Numbered from the stretch's first letter, positions 25,358-35,937 are shown. The stretch is DNA of 64,000 nucleotides from Clostridia bacterium (GCA_017407995.1 JAFQVM010000013.1:1-64000), one strand, 5' to 3'. The notes: generated by a model not told the origin, from the letters alone. Made by a program: numbers and translations.

Positions 25358-25363
25358 GTATAA

Positions 25364-25401
25364 ACAAAAGCAGCACAGGGTTTCCTGTGCTGCTTTTGTT
25401 T
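25364..25401. terminator. Bidirectional terminator
   Basis: AAAAGCAGCACAGG/CCTGTGCTGCTTTT with a short loop, between the convergent amidohydrolase and glgA genes. Confidence 0.9.
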
Positions 25402-25408
25402 ATTAATG

Positions 25409-26833
25409 TTATTTCTCCAAAGTCTCTTTGTAAAGTCGCATATAATCACGTGCAGAGCGACCCCAGCTGTTGTCGCATTCAGCGGCACGCTGTACAAGCG
25501 TTGCCCAAAGCTCCTTGTTGCCGTAAGCGGCAAGTGCACGGCGAATGGCATCAAGCATATCGTGAGCATTGTAGCTCTTGAATGTAAATCCGTTACCCGA
25601 ACCGTCACCACAGTCTGTTATGCTGTCTCTGAGTCCGCCTGTTTCACGGACTATCGGGAGAGTTGCATATCTAAGTGCGAGCATCTGCGAAAGTCCGCAC
25701 GGCTCGCTCTTTGACGGCATGAGGAACAAGTCACTGCCCGCATAAATCTTACGGGCAAGAGACGGCACAAAAGCTATGCGCAGACCAACTTTATCGGGGA
25801 ATCTGGCCTCTGCCTCACGGAAGAATTCTTCATACTCCCAATCGCCTGTTCCGAGAACAACAAGCTGAACATCCGTTGTCTCCAACAGCTCAAACAGTAT
25901 ACCCTTAACAAGGTCAAGACCTTTGTGAGACACCAGACGTGAGACCATACCTATAATCGGCACATCTGCTCTTTCAGGCAGCGAAAAACTGCGCTGAAGG
26001 TCCGCTTTGTCATCGACCTTACCTGAGAGGTCTGCTGCAGAAAACGTCTTTAAAAGTGCTTTATCATCCTCAGGATTATAAACTTCAACATCTATACCGT
26101 TGAGTATACCGTGAAGCTTATATCTGCGCTCTCTAAGTATCGGGTCAAGTCCGTGACTGAACCACGGGTCAAGAATCTCATCGGCATACGACGGGCTGAC
26201 AGTTGTAACAACATCAGCACACTCAATAGCGCCCTTCATGAGATTTATGCATCCGCCAAACTCCAAAAGCTGCTCTTTATCAGCAGGTACGCCGAGCAAA
26301 TCTTCAAGAATTTCCTTACCATAAGTACCTTGATACTGGATATTATGAATGGTGAAGATATTTTTTATACCCTCATAGCCCTCACGGTTGGCATACATCG
26401 TAGAATAGTAGACAGGTACCATAGCTGTCTGCCAATCGTTGGAGTGGATTATATCGGGCTTAAAATCGATATGCGGAAGAATCTCAAGTATGGCACGTGA
26501 AAAGAACGCAAAACGTTCAGCATCATCATAGTGACCGTATATTCCGTCACGCTTAAAGTAATATTCATTATCTATAAGATAGAAGATTACACCGTCTATC
26601 TTAGCTTCAAAAATTCCGCAGTACTGCCTGCGCCAAGCGACAGGCACCGTGATATGCGTAATAAAACGCATCTGGTCACGCAGTTCCTGCTTTATTCCGC
26701 CGTAAAGCGGCATAACAACACGGCAGCCGACAAGACGTTTACGCAGAGCTTTCGGCAGAGCACCTGCAACATCGCCTAAACCGCCGCTCGCCATAAAAGG
26801 TAGTGCCTCACTTGCGGCATATAGAATTTTCAA
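25409..26833 (-). CDS. glgA: Glycogen synthase (ADP-glucose)
   Basis: GT5 enzyme that elongates alpha-1,4-glucan from ADP-glucose. About 474 residues. N-terminal GGLGDVAGALPKAL binds ADP-glucose; HSNDWQTAMVPVY, GILNGIDVEVYNPEDD and the C-terminal PSKSEPCGLSQM acceptor/nucleotide site are all present. TTG at 26833 is preferred because AAAGGAG is 8 nt upstream and homologues begin at this KIL segment. The ATG at 26839 is only 2 nt from the site. Last gene of glgB-C-D-A. Confidence 0.95.
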   Translation of the reverse strand: MKILYAASEALPFMASGGLGDVAGALPKALRKRLVGCRVVMPLYGGIKQELRDQMRFITHITVPVAWRRQYCGIFEAKIDGVIFYLIDNEYYFKRDGIYGHYDDAERFAFFSRAILEILPHIDFKPDIIHSNDWQTAMVPVYYSTMYANREGYEGIKNIFTIHNIQYQGTYGKEILEDLLGVPADKEQLLEFGGCINLMKGAIECADVVTTVSPSYADEILDPWFSHGLDPILRERRYKLHGILNGIDVEVYNPEDDKALLKTFSAADLSGKVDDKADLQRSFSLPERADVPIIGMVSRLVSHKGLDLVKGILFELLETTDVQLVVLGTGDWEYEEFFREAEARFPDKVGLRIAFVPSLARKIYAGSDLFLMPSKSEPCGLSQMLALRYATLPIVRETGGLRDSITDCGDGSGNGFTFKSYNAHDMLDAIRRALAAYGNKELWATLVQRAAECDNSWGRSARDYMRLYKETLEK

Positions 26834-26888
26834 AAACATCGCTCCTTTTGATTATTTTTACTTCACCCTTTTAAATACGAAGCTGAAT

Positions 26889-28010
26889 TTATACAACTAT
26901 GCCTTTACCGACATATACGGGGAAGTTATCCGTTCCGCAGAGCATCTGTCCCGGTTTGATTACGGTAATCTTATCCATTATCACGCTGTTGAGCTGGGCA
27001 CGCTCGCCGATATATGAACCCTGCATAACAATAGAGTTCTTAACAACTGCATCCTTGCCTACGGTAACGCCACGGAAAAGTATACTGTTTTCAACAGTAC
27101 CCTCAATGGTGCAGCCGTCAGCAATAAGGCTGTTTTTAACATTGGAGCCCAGGCCGTAGATTGCGGGGATATCGTCACGCACCTTCGTATAAACAGGGCG
27201 CTTGCGGCAGAACAGTTCCTTACGGTTTTCCGCATTGAGAAGCTCCATATTGATATCGTAATAGCTCTGAAGTGAATCGAGAGTTCTCGCAAAGCCGTCT
27301 ACACGGTAGCCGTGAATCTTAAGAAGTCCGACCTTGCTCTGAATTATATCACGCTCAAAGTTTGTATGGTGCATACTTGCAGCCTCCAAAACAAGGCGTT
27401 CAAGCAATGATGTCTTAAGAAGGAGAATATTGAGTGAATAGTCACTTGTCTTTCCGCCCAAAGCTGAGATTGATACCGATTTAACACGTCCGCTCTCGTC
27501 TATATCAAAGCTCATGGTGTTTGAAAGTGCAGGTGTCTCACCGTGTCTGTAGGCAATGGTAATATCCGCACCGCTCTTCTCATGCTCATCAAAAAGATTC
27601 TTAAAATCTATATTGCAAACTGTATTACAGTCGCTGATAAGCACGTACTCTTTATTCGAATGGCTGATAAATGTACCGCAGCCGATAAGTGCATCTATTC
27701 TGTTTGCAAAAATACCGCCTGCATTGTCCGCTGAGTTGAATGGCGGCAAAATGTACATACCTTCACGCTTTCTTGAAAGGTCCCACGGTTTACCTGTTCC
27801 GAGGTGGTCCATAAGTGAGCGGTAGTTGCTCTTTGTGATAACTCCGACCTTGGATATGCCTGAGTTAACCATATTGGAAAGTGCAAAGTCTATAAGTCTG
27901 TATCTTCCGCTGAAAGGCACAGAGCCCATTGTACGCATATTTGTAAGCTCAGGCAGAGCTTGGTCATAAGCACTGGCATAAATCATGCCTAAAACTTTGT
28001 TTCCTCTCAT
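26889..28010 (-). CDS. glgD: ADP-glucose pyrophosphorylase regulatory subunit GlgD
   Basis: 373 residues, nucleotidyltransferase domain followed by a left-handed beta-helix (about 270-370, with hexapeptide-like [11 protein letters not shown] and [10 protein letters not shown]). The N-terminal loop is [16 protein letters not shown] rather than the GGxGxRL signature, as expected for GlgD. In Firmicutes it pairs with GlgC to give an active heterotetramer. The start overlaps the glgC stop by 4 bases with GGAGG upstream. Confidence 0.93.
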   Translation of the reverse strand: MRGNKVLGMIYASAYDQALPELTNMRTMGSVPFSGRYRLIDFALSNMVNSGISKVGVITKSNYRSLMDHLGTGKPWDLSRKREGMYILPPFNSADNAGGIFANRIDALIGCGTFISHSNKEYVLISDCNTVCNIDFKNLFDEHEKSGADITIAYRHGETPALSNTMSFDIDESGRVKSVSISALGGKTSDYSLNILLLKTSLLERLVLEAASMHHTNFERDIIQSKVGLLKIHGYRVDGFARTLDSLQSYYDINMELLNAENRKELFCRKRPVYTKVRDDIPAIYGLGSNVKNSLIADGCTIEGTVENSILFRGVTVGKDAVVKNSIVMQGSYIGERAQLNSVIMDKITVIKPGQMLCGTDNFPVYVGKGIVV

Positions 28011-29224
28011 TTCTGTGCACCTCCTTCTTCACCGTCATACATTGCCTTGGGTGCGATTCTTACACCCTCTGCTACAGTAACGCCGTTTCCGACAACGGCG
28101 ACACCCCAATCCTCAAGGTTAGCCATCGCCTCCGGACGCTCGCCTACAACAGCATCCTTTTCAATAACCGCATCCTCTGCAACTATAGCATACTGAACAG
28201 TTGCGCCCGACTTTATAACAGTACCGGGCATAATAATTGAATCCTTGACAGAGGCGCCCTCTTCAACGACAACGTCAGCAAACATTATCGAGAAATCGAC
28301 GTCACCGGCTATCTCACAGCCTTCTGCTATCATAGAATTTTGCACTTTTGCAGTGGGTGCAACATAGTGAGGCGGTGCTGAAGGAGTCTTGGAATATATC
28401 TTCCATGAATCGTCATTCAAATCCAAATCAACTTTTGGATTGAGCAAGTCAAGGTTTGCCTCCCAAAGACTGTCTATCGTTCCGACATCCTTCCAATATC
28501 CGTCAAACTGATAAGCAAACAGACGCTCGCCTGCTTCGTGCATTGCAGGGATAACATCATGGCCGAAGTCGTTACCCGATGCAGGGTTAGCCTCATCCTC
28601 AATAAGATACTTGCGAAGCTTGCTCCATGTAAAAACATAGACACCCATTGAAGCCTTGTTGCTTCGTGGATTCTTGGGTTTCTCCTCGAACTCGGAGATT
28701 GAGCCGTCATCGTTTACAAACATCAGTCCGAAACGTGATGCCTCCTCCCACGGAACTTCAAGAGATGCTATCGTACAGTCAGCATTCTTCTCCTTGTGAT
28801 AGGAGAGCATCTTGGAATAGTCCATTTTATAGATGTGGTCACCCGAAAGAATAACAACATACTCAGGTGAATAACGGTCTATAAAATTGATATTCTGGTA
28901 TATCGCATTAGCGGTACCCTTGTACCACTCGGTACCCTGAATCTGCTGATATGGTGACAGAATGTGAACTCCACCGTTCTCTCTGTCGAGGTCCCACGGC
29001 TGACCGTTTCCGATGTAGTCGTTGAGCTCAAGCGGCTGATACTGTGTCAAAACGCCCACGGTATAGATACCTGAGTTTACACAGTTCGAGAGAGGGAAAT
29101 CGATAATCCTGTACTTTCCGCCGTAGGGCACAGCGGGTTTTGCCATGTTTTTGGTCAGAATTCCTAGCCTGCTGCCCTGACCGCCTGCAAGCAGCATAGC
29201 TATACATTCCATTTTTCTGGCCAT
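28007..29224 (-). CDS. glgC: Glucose-1-phosphate adenylyltransferase catalytic subunit
   Basis: Makes ADP-glucose from glucose-1-phosphate and ATP, the committed step of glycogen synthesis. 405 residues. Seen: [44 protein letters not shown] and [10 protein letters not shown], then a beta-helix C-terminus. RBS AAGGAGGAGA. 12 bp after glgB and overlapping glgD, so tightly co-translated. Confidence 0.97.
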   Translation of the reverse strand: MARKMECIAMLLAGGQGSRLGILTKNMAKPAVPYGGKYRIIDFPLSNCVNSGIYTVGVLTQYQPLELNDYIGNGQPWDLDRENGGVHILSPYQQIQGTEWYKGTANAIYQNINFIDRYSPEYVVILSGDHIYKMDYSKMLSYHKEKNADCTIASLEVPWEEASRFGLMFVNDDGSISEFEEKPKNPRSNKASMGVYVFTWSKLRKYLIEDEANPASGNDFGHDVIPAMHEAGERLFAYQFDGYWKDVGTIDSLWEANLDLLNPKVDLDLNDDSWKIYSKTPSAPPHYVAPTAKVQNSMIAEGCEIAGDVDFSIMFADVVVEEGASVKDSIIMPGTVIKSGATVQYAIVAEDAVIEKDAVVGERPEAMANLEDWGVAVVGNGVTVAEGVRIAPKAMYDGEEGGAQK

Positions 29225-29236
29225 TTTATCTCCTCC

Positions 29237-31132
29237 TTATTTATCGGCTTTCTTGCCCTGCTTTTTTAAATATACAACCGACATGCCAGGTAGTTTGAGC
29301 GAAATGCTCTGCTCAAACGAGTGCATGGGGATTGGTTTTGCTGTATAGGTTTTTTGTATCTTCCTGCCTGAGCCTCCGAACTCTTCACTGTCCGTATTAA
29401 AAACAATACGGTAAGTTCCCTTTTCAGGCACGCCTATGCGATAATTGTCACGTGGGACGGGTGTAAAGTTGCAAACTGCTATCACTTCATTGCCCTTGGA
29501 GTCCATACGGCGGAAAGAAATGACGGAATTTGCATTATCGTCACTTGATATCCATGAGAAGCCCTCCCAACTGTAATCTATCTCCCACATAGCGGGATTG
29601 CGCTTATAGAAATGATTGAGCTTTCTCGAATAGTCTTTAAGTTTTCTGTGCATATCATAATCAAGCAGCAACCAATCAAGCTCCTGCTTGTAGTTCCACT
29701 CGATAAACTGTCCGAACTCCTGACCCATAAAAAGTAACTTTTTACCCGGATGTGCCATCATATAAGCCAAAAACGCTCTGACACCTGCAAACTTCTCCTC
29801 ATACGTTCCCGGCATCTTATTTATAAGCGAACACTTGCCATGGACAACCTCATCATGCGATATTGGGAGAACAAAGTTCTCCGAAAAAGCATAGAAGAAC
29901 GAGAATGTCAAACAGTCGTGATTGAACTTCCTGTGTATTCCGTCAAGCGAGAAATATTTAAGACAGTCGTTCATCCAACCCATATTCCATTTAAAGTTGA
30001 AGCCCAGACCTCCCATGAAAACAGGCTTTGAAACCATCGGCCAGGAAGTACTCTCCTCAGCAATCATCATAACATCGCCGTACTGTCGGAATATGGTTTC
30101 ATTAAGCTTTTGAAGAAATGCAACAGCCTCAAGATTCTCGTGACCGCCAAATTCGTTGGGACGCCACTTACCGTCCTCCCTGCCATAGTCGAGATAAAGC
30201 ATGGATGCAACTGCATCTACACGAAGTCCGTCAATGTGATAAACATCAAGCCAGAACATCGCACTCGACATCAGAAAGCTTTCAACTTCTGTGCGTCCGT
30301 AGTCAAAAATTCGGGTACCCCACTGTATATGCTCCCTCTTTAACGGGTCAGAATACTCATAACATGGCTCGCCGTCAAATTCATACAGTCCGAAAGCATC
30401 TTTCGGAAAGTGAGCGGGCACCCAGTCCAATATTACTCCTATGCCGTTTTCATGGCATTTATTAACGAAATACATAAAATCATCAGGCGTTCCGTAGCGT
30501 GAAGTAGGTGCAAAATATCCCGTAACCTGATATCCCCAAGAGCCGTCAAACGGGTGCTCCATAACGGGCAACAGCTCAACATGAGTATAGCCCATATCAA
30601 GCACGTACGGCACCAACCTGTCCGCAAGCTCACGGTACGACAAAGTGTTTCCATCCTCAAAACGCTGCCATGACCCTATGTGAAGCTCATACATATTCAC
30701 AGGGGAGGAATATACGTCTGTTTTACGCCTTTTCTTCATCCATGCAGAGTCGGTCCATTTAAAAGAACCAATCTCATATATCTTAGATGCTGTCCCCGGT
30801 CTTGTCTCAGCGTGAAAAGCATAGGGGTCACCTTTCAACAGCTTGCGTCCGTCCCTTGCAACAATCATATACTTATATGCATCAAACTGCTGAAAACCCG
30901 AAAAGCGCCCTTCCCACAGACCTTGGTCGTTAACTTTTTGTAATTCAAAACCGGCTCCTGTCCAATTGTTCTTGTCACACGCAACAAAAACAGCTACGGC
31001 GTGTGGCGCCCAAACACGAAAGACAGTCAGGTTCTTATCCTTTTTATCTCTGTGTGAGCCAAGATATTCATATGCTTTTGCATTTGTACCCTGATGAAAC
31101 AGATACATAGGTATGTTATCTTTTTTAGGCAT
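29237..31132 (-). CDS. glgB: 1,4-alpha-glucan branching enzyme
   Basis: GH13 enzyme that introduces alpha-1,6 branches in glycogen. 631 residues. An N-terminal CBM48 domain (about 20-115) precedes the barrel. Catalytic parts: GLRVDAVASMLY (nucleophile Asp), MMIAEESTSWP (acid Glu) and PISHDEVVHGK (transition-state Asp). A C-terminal beta domain ends the protein. First gene of the operon, behind a promoter at 31251. The ribosome site is weak (AAAGAGAG). Confidence 0.96.
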   Translation of the reverse strand: MPKKDNIPMYLFHQGTNAKAYEYLGSHRDKKDKNLTVFRVWAPHAVAVFVACDKNNWTGAGFELQKVNDQGLWEGRFSGFQQFDAYKYMIVARDGRKLLKGDPYAFHAETRPGTASKIYEIGSFKWTDSAWMKKRRKTDVYSSPVNMYELHIGSWQRFEDGNTLSYRELADRLVPYVLDMGYTHVELLPVMEHPFDGSWGYQVTGYFAPTSRYGTPDDFMYFVNKCHENGIGVILDWVPAHFPKDAFGLYEFDGEPCYEYSDPLKREHIQWGTRIFDYGRTEVESFLMSSAMFWLDVYHIDGLRVDAVASMLYLDYGREDGKWRPNEFGGHENLEAVAFLQKLNETIFRQYGDVMMIAEESTSWPMVSKPVFMGGLGFNFKWNMGWMNDCLKYFSLDGIHRKFNHDCLTFSFFYAFSENFVLPISHDEVVHGKCSLINKMPGTYEEKFAGVRAFLAYMMAHPGKKLLFMGQEFGQFIEWNYKQELDWLLLDYDMHRKLKDYSRKLNHFYKRNPAMWEIDYSWEGFSWISSDDNANSVISFRRMDSKGNEVIAVCNFTPVPRDNYRIGVPEKGTYRIVFNTDSEEFGGSGRKIQKTYTAKPIPMHSFEQSISLKLPGMSVVYLKKQGKKADK

Positions 31133-31250
31133 GTGAATTGTCTCTCTTTCAAAAGTTTTCTTTCTACGAACAACCTTCTCACAACCAAATCACACAGCAT
31201 TATCTTTCACGATTTTTCAACTTAGACTTATAAATAACCACTCTTAAATA

Positions 31251-31279
31251 ATTATACACTCACAAAAAAATTTTTTCAA
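31251..31279 (-). promoter_or_regulatory. Promoter of the glgBCDA operon
   Basis: TTGAAA and TATAAT on the minus strand with a 17-bp spacer made largely of A and T tracts. About 115 bases upstream of the glgB ATG, leaving a leader long enough for regulation. Confidence 0.7.
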
Positions 31280-31420
31280 GCGGTTTTTGACTAATTTATT
31301 CAAATGCAAGTAGTATTTTAAATGTATTTTTTGTCTATTTTGTTAGAAAAAGCATGTCTTAATTAAATTTGGTAGCAAATAAAGTTGTTTATAAATAAAA
31401 AATCTCTATTTTAATATATA

Positions 31421-31456
31421 AAAGCAACACTGCATTTTTCTTACAGTGTTGCTTTC
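31421..31456 (-). terminator. Terminator of trpS
   Basis: AAAGCAACACTG/CAGTGTTGCTTT with an 11-12 nt loop, 12 bp after the trpS stop, followed on the minus strand by TATATATT. Confidence 0.82.
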
Positions 31457-31467
31457 TAAGCTGAAAA

Positions 31468-32532
31468 CTATTCAGAAAACAAGCCCCGATTTTCAAAATA
31501 ATTGATTTTCATGGCTTTTTTTACTTCATCCAAGGTTTGAGACGCAACAGCTCTTGCCTGTTCACTTCCCGCTTTTAAAATATCACAGACAGCTCCGATA
31601 TCCTTCTCGTACTCGCTTCGGCGAATACGTATAGGCTCTAACTCTTCCTGCACAACTTTATTTAAAAACTTTTTAACCTTGACATCACCCAGACCACCAC
31701 GCTGATAATGTGATTTCAGCTCGTCTAAATCAGCATATTCAGGGAGATACCTTTCAAAATGCTCCTGCCTGCAAAAAGCATCCAAGTATGTGAACACTGT
31801 ATTACCCTCAATATGGCCGGGGTCCGAAACCTGAAGATGCAGAGGGTCTGTATACATGCTCATAATTTTCTGTTGAACCTCTTTTTCGCTGTCAGACAAA
31901 TAGATACAATTGCCCAGAGACTTACTCATCTTTGCCTTGCCGTCAATACCCGGCAGTCGCAGACAAACCTCGTTATCAGGCAAAACAACCTCAGGCTCCA
32001 CAAGCACTTCATCATAAATCGAATTGAATTTGCGGACTATCTCCTTTGTCTGCTCAATCATTGGAAGCTGGTCCTCACCGACGGGAACTGTCGTTGCCTT
32101 AAAAGCCGTTATATCCGCAGCCTGACTTATCGGATAGCAGAAAAAGCCAACAGGTATGCTTGCCTCAAAATTGCGTTGCTGAATCTCTGCCTTAACAGTG
32201 GGATTTCGCTGCAATCTGGAAACAGTAACCAGATTCATATAATAAAAAGTCAATTCCGTAAGCTCAGGAATCTGCGACTGAATAAAAAGTGTAGACATGC
32301 TCGGATTTAACCCGACTGACAAATAGTCGAGTGCTACCTCTATTATATTTTTACGAACCTTATCCGGATTGTCAAAGTTATCAGTGAGCGCCTGAGCATC
32401 AGCAATCATAACAAACATCCTGTCATAATCGCCCGAATTTTGCATTTCGACCCTCCTTTTAAGAGAGCCCACGTAATGTCCTATGTGAAGTCTGCCTGTC
32501 GGTCTGTCACCCGTTAATACAATTTTTCCCAT
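31468..32532 (-). CDS. trpS: Tryptophanyl-tRNA synthetase
   Basis: Class I synthetase charging tRNA-Trp. 354 residues, slightly longer than the usual 330. [13 protein letters not shown] carries the HIGH signature and [11 protein letters not shown] the KMSKS loop. GEDQLPMIE is the typical Trp-site segment. RBS GGAGG. A T-box leader whose specifier codon is TGG precedes it, so expression responds to uncharged tRNA-Trp. Confidence 0.97.
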   Translation of the reverse strand: MGKIVLTGDRPTGRLHIGHYVGSLKRRVEMQNSGDYDRMFVMIADAQALTDNFDNPDKVRKNIIEVALDYLSVGLNPSMSTLFIQSQIPELTELTFYYMNLVTVSRLQRNPTVKAEIQQRNFEASIPVGFFCYPISQAADITAFKATTVPVGEDQLPMIEQTKEIVRKFNSIYDEVLVEPEVVLPDNEVCLRLPGIDGKAKMSKSLGNCIYLSDSEKEVQQKIMSMYTDPLHLQVSDPGHIEGNTVFTYLDAFCRQEHFERYLPEYADLDELKSHYQRGGLGDVKVKKFLNKVVQEELEPIRIRRSEYEKDIGAVCDILKAGSEQARAVASQTLDEVKKAMKINYFENRGLFSE

Positions 32533-32539
32533 TTTATTA

Positions 32540-32797
32540 CCTCCTAAAAAAACAAAAACTCCCGTCCCAAAAGGACAGAAGTAAATCTCTGCTATGCCAC
32601 CTATTGGTCACGCACCATCATGCGCTCCCCGTGTTACGGTCGGGGGTTCCGTCAACGCCTACTCGCAAATCTTTCGGGCTGCCCTCATAAGTCCATTCAC
32701 AACAACTTGAAATGCTGCGTTTCCACCGTCGGCAGCTCTCTGTATTTTCGCTGTTATTGCTACTACTCTTATTCATCGGTTTAGCAATATTAAAATT
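32540..32797 (-). promoter_or_regulatory. Tryptophan T-box riboswitch
   Basis: The leader of trpS binds uncharged tRNA-Trp and prevents termination. The specifier loop GTGAATGGAC presents TGG (Trp; 32693-32695). An AGAGAGCTG/GGTGG-GAAACGCAGC stem I region lies upstream. The T-box (32588-32606) reads AATAGGTGGCATAGCAG, a variant of the usual AGGGTGGNACCGCG. It keeps TGGC, which pairs with the GCCA end expected for tRNA-Trp. The terminator stem CTGTCC/GGGACGG with TTTTTGTTTTTTT follows at 32543-32582. The ribosome site GGAGG is just after it. Confidence 0.92.
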
Positions 32798-32803
32798 TTA
32801 TTC

Positions 32804-32832
32804 ATTATATCATATTCATTCTTCTTCGTCAA
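32804..32832 (-). promoter_or_regulatory. Promoter of the T-box-trpS unit
   Basis: TTGACG and TATAAT on the minus strand with a 17-bp spacer, with initiation expected just before stem I of the T-box. Confidence 0.8.
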
Positions 32833-32845
32833 ATACCAAAAAATT

Positions 32846-32878
32846 AAAAAGCGGATAGCCAAAGCTACCCGCCTTTTT
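32846..32878 (-). terminator. Terminator after rplL
   Basis: GGCGGGTAGC/GCTATCCGC stem with a short loop followed on the minus strand by TTTTTAATTTTTT; it ends the rpmG-rplL operon 20 bp after the stop. Confidence 0.9.
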
Positions 32879-32897
32879 AACATTCAATTGAGAAATC

Positions 32898-33275
32898 TTA
32901 TTTGATTTCAACAGTTGCGCCAGCCTCTTCAAGCTTAGCCTTGATAGAATCAGCCTCGTCCTGAGAAACCTTCTCCTTAACAGCCTTGGGAGCGCCGTCA
33001 ACAAGCTCTTTAGCCTCTTTAAGGCCAAGACCTGTAATCTCACGGACAGCCTTGATAACGTTGATCTTGCCTGCGCCTGCAGAAGCAAGGATAACATCAA
33101 ACTCAGTCTGCTCGTCAGCAGCAGCAGCGCCGCCGTCTACGGGAGCAGCAACAGCTACAGCAGCAGCTGCAGATACGCCATATCTCTCCTCAACAGCTGA
33201 AACAAGCTCTGAAAGCTCGATAACTGTAAGAGTGTCAAGAGTCTCTAAAATGCTAGTAATTTTCTCGTTTGCCAT
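32898..33275 (-). CDS. rplL: Ribosomal protein L7/L12
   Basis: Stalk protein recruiting translation factors. 125 residues. N-terminal dimerisation part [20 protein letters not shown], an Ala-rich hinge, and the C-terminal domain with [20 protein letters not shown] and [19 protein letters not shown]. Directly downstream of rplJ and normally the most highly produced of the operon. Confidence 0.98.
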   Translation of the reverse strand: MANEKITSILETLDTLTVIELSELVSAVEERYGVSAAAAVAVAAPVDGGAAAADEQTEFDVILASAGAGKINVIKAVREITGLGLKEAKELVDGAPKAVKEKVSQDEADSIKAKLEEAGATVEIK

Positions 33276-33303
33276 TTTTAATAACCTCCAGTAATTTTCT
33301 TAA

Positions 33304-33837
33304 TTAAACCTCGGCAGCTGCTTCTTCAGCAGGAACCGGAATTGCGCCGCCCTTTTCAACAAGAGCCTGCATAGCTCTGGCAAAAGCAGCGATGGGTGCG
33401 TTGAACGCATTGCAGACGGTTGCAAGAAGAACATCCTTTGAGGGAAGTTTTGCAAGGCTCTCAACAGTAGCTACGCTGATAACCTCTCCGTCCAAGAATC
33501 CCTTTTTGATAGTGAAAGTTTTGCTGGTATCAGCAAATTTGCTCAGAATACGAGCTGCAGCGACGTGGTCCTCTGTGCTGGTAGCGATAGCTGTTGTTCC
33601 CTCAAGAACATCATCAATACCGCTAAGCTCAGCCTTTTCAGCTGCAAGCTTGAGGATTGTGTTCTTAACGACAGTGTACTTGACACCGGCTTCACGAAGC
33701 TCCTTACGAAGCTTTGTATCTTCCTCAACAGTGATACCCTTATAATCAACGATAACACCTGCTACTGAAGAGCTGAGAGTATCAGCAAGTTCGCTGACGA
33801 CTTTCTTCTTCTGTTCAAGAATCTTTTCGCTTGGCAT
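33304..33837 (-). CDS. rplJ: Ribosomal protein L10
   Basis: Anchors L7/L12 dimers to the ribosome. 177 residues. Starts at ATG 33837 with GGAGGTGAA upstream; a longer frame to 33921 runs through the leader structure and is rejected. N-terminal region SGVIVDYKGITVEEDTKLR and YTVVKNTILKLAAE match L10. The C-terminal helix binds L7/L12. It controls its own synthesis through the leader at 33845-34035. Confidence 0.97.
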   Translation of the reverse strand: MPSEKILEQKKKVVSELADTLSSSVAGVIVDYKGITVEEDTKLRKELREAGVKYTVVKNTILKLAAEKAELSGIDDVLEGTTAIATSTEDHVAAARILSKFADTSKTFTIKKGFLDGEVISVATVESLAKLPSKDVLLATVCNAFNAPIAAFARAMQALVEKGGAIPVPAEEAAAEV

Positions 33838-33844
33838 GATTTCA

Positions 33845-34035
33845 CCTCCGTTATTGGTGGTTGCAAAGGCAATAGGAAAAGCCCTTTTCCGCATTCCTCG
33901 GAAAAGGGCGTAAATCTGCAAAAATAGACAAGCCTTGCTTGTACTGCAGTTTCCTCTCCTCGGCAGGCGGTTTTCACCTTATGCTGGGCAAAAGCCCTTT
34001 GCACCTGCTGTCTTTGGTTAAGAACAGCTTTATTA
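33845..34035 (-). promoter_or_regulatory. L10 (rplJ) leader, autoregulatory
   Basis: The leader between rplA and rplJ has the ribosomal L10-leader hallmarks. GACAGCAGGTG near its 5' part pairs with CGCCTGC, followed by GAGGAGAG. A long GCCCTTTTCCG/CGGAAAAGGGC hairpin then precedes TTTTCCT, an attenuator-like stem. In Firmicutes L10-L12 binds this leader to repress rplJL. Confidence 0.85.
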
Positions 34036-34071
34036 TATTAACACACGTTTTGGCGTATGTCAACAACTTTT

Positions 34072-34779
34072 TTATTCGGCAGAAGCGGTACCAACCTTTG
34101 AGGGGTTGATGCGAACGCCGGGGCCCATTGTTGAAGCAACAACACATGAGCGGATATACTGACCCTTTGCTGCAGCGGGCTTAGCCTTTACGATAGCATC
34201 AAGGAGAGTATCGAAGTTCTCACCGAGCTTATCAACACCGAAAGAAGCCTTGCCGATGGGGCAGTGGATGATGTTTGTCTTATCAAGACGGTACTCAATC
34301 TTACCAGCCTTAGCCTCTGTAACAGCCTTAGCAACGTCAGGTGTAACGGTACCTGCCTTGGGGCTGGGCATAAGACCTCTGGGACCAAGAACCTTACCGA
34401 GACGACCAACAAGACCCATCATGTTCGGAGCAGCGATTGCTACGTCGAAATCAAGGAAGCCTTCGCCCTGAATCTTTGCAACAAGCTCCTCAGCGCCGAC
34501 TATCTCAGCACCTGCAGCCTCTGCAGCCTTAGCGTCATCGCCCTTTGCGAAAACTGCTACACGAACGCTCTTACCGGTTCCGTTGGGAAGTACAACAGCG
34601 CCTCTAACCTGCTGGTCAGCGTGACGTGAGTCAACGCCGAGGCGTACGTGAACTTCAACTGTCTCATCAAATTTAGCTGTTGCTGTTTTAATAGCAAGCT
34701 CAAGAGCCTCTTTGGGCTCGTAAAGGGCAGCTCTGTCTACGAGCTGAGCACCCTGGATATATTTCTTACCATGTTTCAT
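34072..34779 (-). CDS. rplA: Ribosomal protein L1
   Basis: 235 residues, standard. [20 protein letters not shown] and [16 protein letters not shown] are characteristic, and the C-terminus has [16 protein letters not shown]. Binds 23S rRNA at the L1 stalk and can repress its own operon. RBS GGGAGG. Between rplK and the L10 leader. Confidence 0.98.
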   Translation of the reverse strand: MKHGKKYIQGAQLVDRAALYEPKEALELAIKTATAKFDETVEVHVRLGVDSRHADQQVRGAVVLPNGTGKSVRVAVFAKGDDAKAAEAAGAEIVGAEELVAKIQGEGFLDFDVAIAAPNMMGLVGRLGKVLGPRGLMPSPKAGTVTPDVAKAVTEAKAGKIEYRLDKTNIIHCPIGKASFGVDKLGENFDTLLDAIVKAKPAAAKGQYIRSCVVASTMGPGVRINPSKVGTASAE

Positions 34780-34836
34780 AATTTAGTTTCCTCCCAATCA
34801 TGTGGTTAAATCGGATTCTTCCTCCCACAGGAAGCA

Positions 34837-35262
34837 TCAATCAGTTACTGTAACGCCCATGCTGCGTGCTGTACCGGCTATCATGCTCATAGCGGTATCA
34901 ATGTTTGCAGCTGTGAGGTCGGGCATCTTCTGCTCGGCAATCTTTCTGATTTGCTCGGTAGTGATTGTTGCGACCTTGTTCTTGTTGGGAACGCCAGAAC
35001 CGCTCTCAATTCCGCAAGCCTTCTTAATAAGAACTGCGGCGGGCGGAGTCTTTGTTACGAATGTGAAGGAACGGTCAGCGTAAACTGTGATGACAACAGG
35101 GATAATAAGACCCATGTCGTTCTTAGTTCTCTCGTTGAATTCCTTTGTGAATGCCATGATGTTAACACCGTGCTGACCAAGAGCAGGTCCAACAGGTGGT
35201 GCCGGAGTAGCCTTTCCGGCGGGTATCTGCAATTTAATTAAGCCAACAACTTTCTGTGCCAT
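34837..35262 (-). CDS. rplK: Ribosomal protein L11
   Basis: 141 residues, starting at ATG 35262 with GGAGGTG; the longer frame to 35340 is not supported. [20 protein letters not shown] and the C-terminal RNA-binding domain ([28 protein letters not shown]) are typical. Part of the GTPase-associated centre. Confidence 0.98.
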   Translation of the reverse strand: MAQKVVGLIKLQIPAGKATPAPPVGPALGQHGVNIMAFTKEFNERTKNDMGLIIPVVITVYADRSFTFVTKTPPAAVLIKKACGIESGSGVPNKNKVATITTEQIRKIAEQKMPDLTAANIDTAMSMIAGTARSMGVTVTD

Positions 35263-35382
35263 AATTTGCACCTCCATAGTAATGTGGTAAATGGCGGGGA
35301 TTTCTCCCCTCCCACTGAAGCCAAGGGCTCCGTGCGTCATAGACGCGTATAATAAGAACCTAAGTTCGTATTATCGGGATAA

Positions 35383-35937
35383 TTAGTTTTCGAGTTCAAC
35401 CTGGTCAAGCTCAAGCTCAACGGTTGTCTCCTTGCCGAAGAATGCCGAAACTGAGACATAAACCATCTCGTTTTCAAGGTCAATCTTCGTAACTGTACCT
35501 GAGAAGCCTTCAAGGCGTTCATCGGTAATTCTGACGGTATCGCCCACCTGATATTCGACCTCAACGCTCTTCTTCTCAACTCCGAGCGCAAGAACTTCCT
35601 CATCAGAGAGCGGTGTCGCCTTGCTTTCAGGACCGACAAAGCCGGTAACGCCTCTGGTATTTCTGATTACAAACCATGCATCATCGCTCATTGACGGGAC
35701 GTTATTGTCGTCATATGTCACGGCGACCTTGACAAGAACGTAGCCGGGGAAAAGCTTACGCTCAACCTCACGCTTTTTATCGTCCTTGATTTCGGTGACG
35801 ATTTCCGTAGGAATCTGCACCTCAAGAATCTGGTCCTGCATCTTGCGGTTTTCAACCATCTTTTCAATATTTGTGGCAACCTTGTTCTCATATCCGGAAT
35901 AGGTGTGAACCACATACCATTTGGCATCAACAGACAT
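35383..35937 (-). CDS. nusG: Transcription termination/antitermination protein NusG
   Basis: 184 residues. NGN domain (KWYVVHTYSGYENKVATNIE, RKLFPGYVLVKV, VIRNTRGVTGFVG) followed by a KOW domain (YQVGDTVRITDERLEGFSG). Modulates RNA polymerase pausing and couples with ribosomes. RBS GGAGGAAG. Between secE and rplK as in most bacteria. Confidence 0.97.
   Translation of the reverse strand: MSVDAKWYVVHTYSGYENKVATNIEKMVENRKMQDQILEVQIPTEIVTEIKDDKKREVERKLFPGYVLVKVAVTYDDNNVPSMSDDAWFVIRNTRGVTGFVGPESKATPLSDEEVLALGVEKKSVEVEYQVGDTVRITDERLEGFSGTVTKIDLENEMVYVSVSAFFGKETTVELELDQVELEN

Larger units (their letters stand above)
31133..31467. other. Intergenic region between glgB and trpS
   Basis: 335 AT-rich bases. 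It contains the glgB leader of about 110 nt, the glg promoter at 31251-31279 and the trpS terminator at 31421-31456. Between 31280 and 31420 I see only AT-rich sequence and no supportable gene. Confidence 0.6.

Noticed and set aside
32540..32800. Possible tRNA-like or other RNA gene ahead of trpS
   Set aside because: The stems and TGG specifier are fully explained by a T-box leader.
33838..33921. Upstream start for rplJ
   Set aside because: The extension is translated from the L10 leader hairpin; ATG 33837 has a perfect GGAGG and the usual L10 N-terminus.
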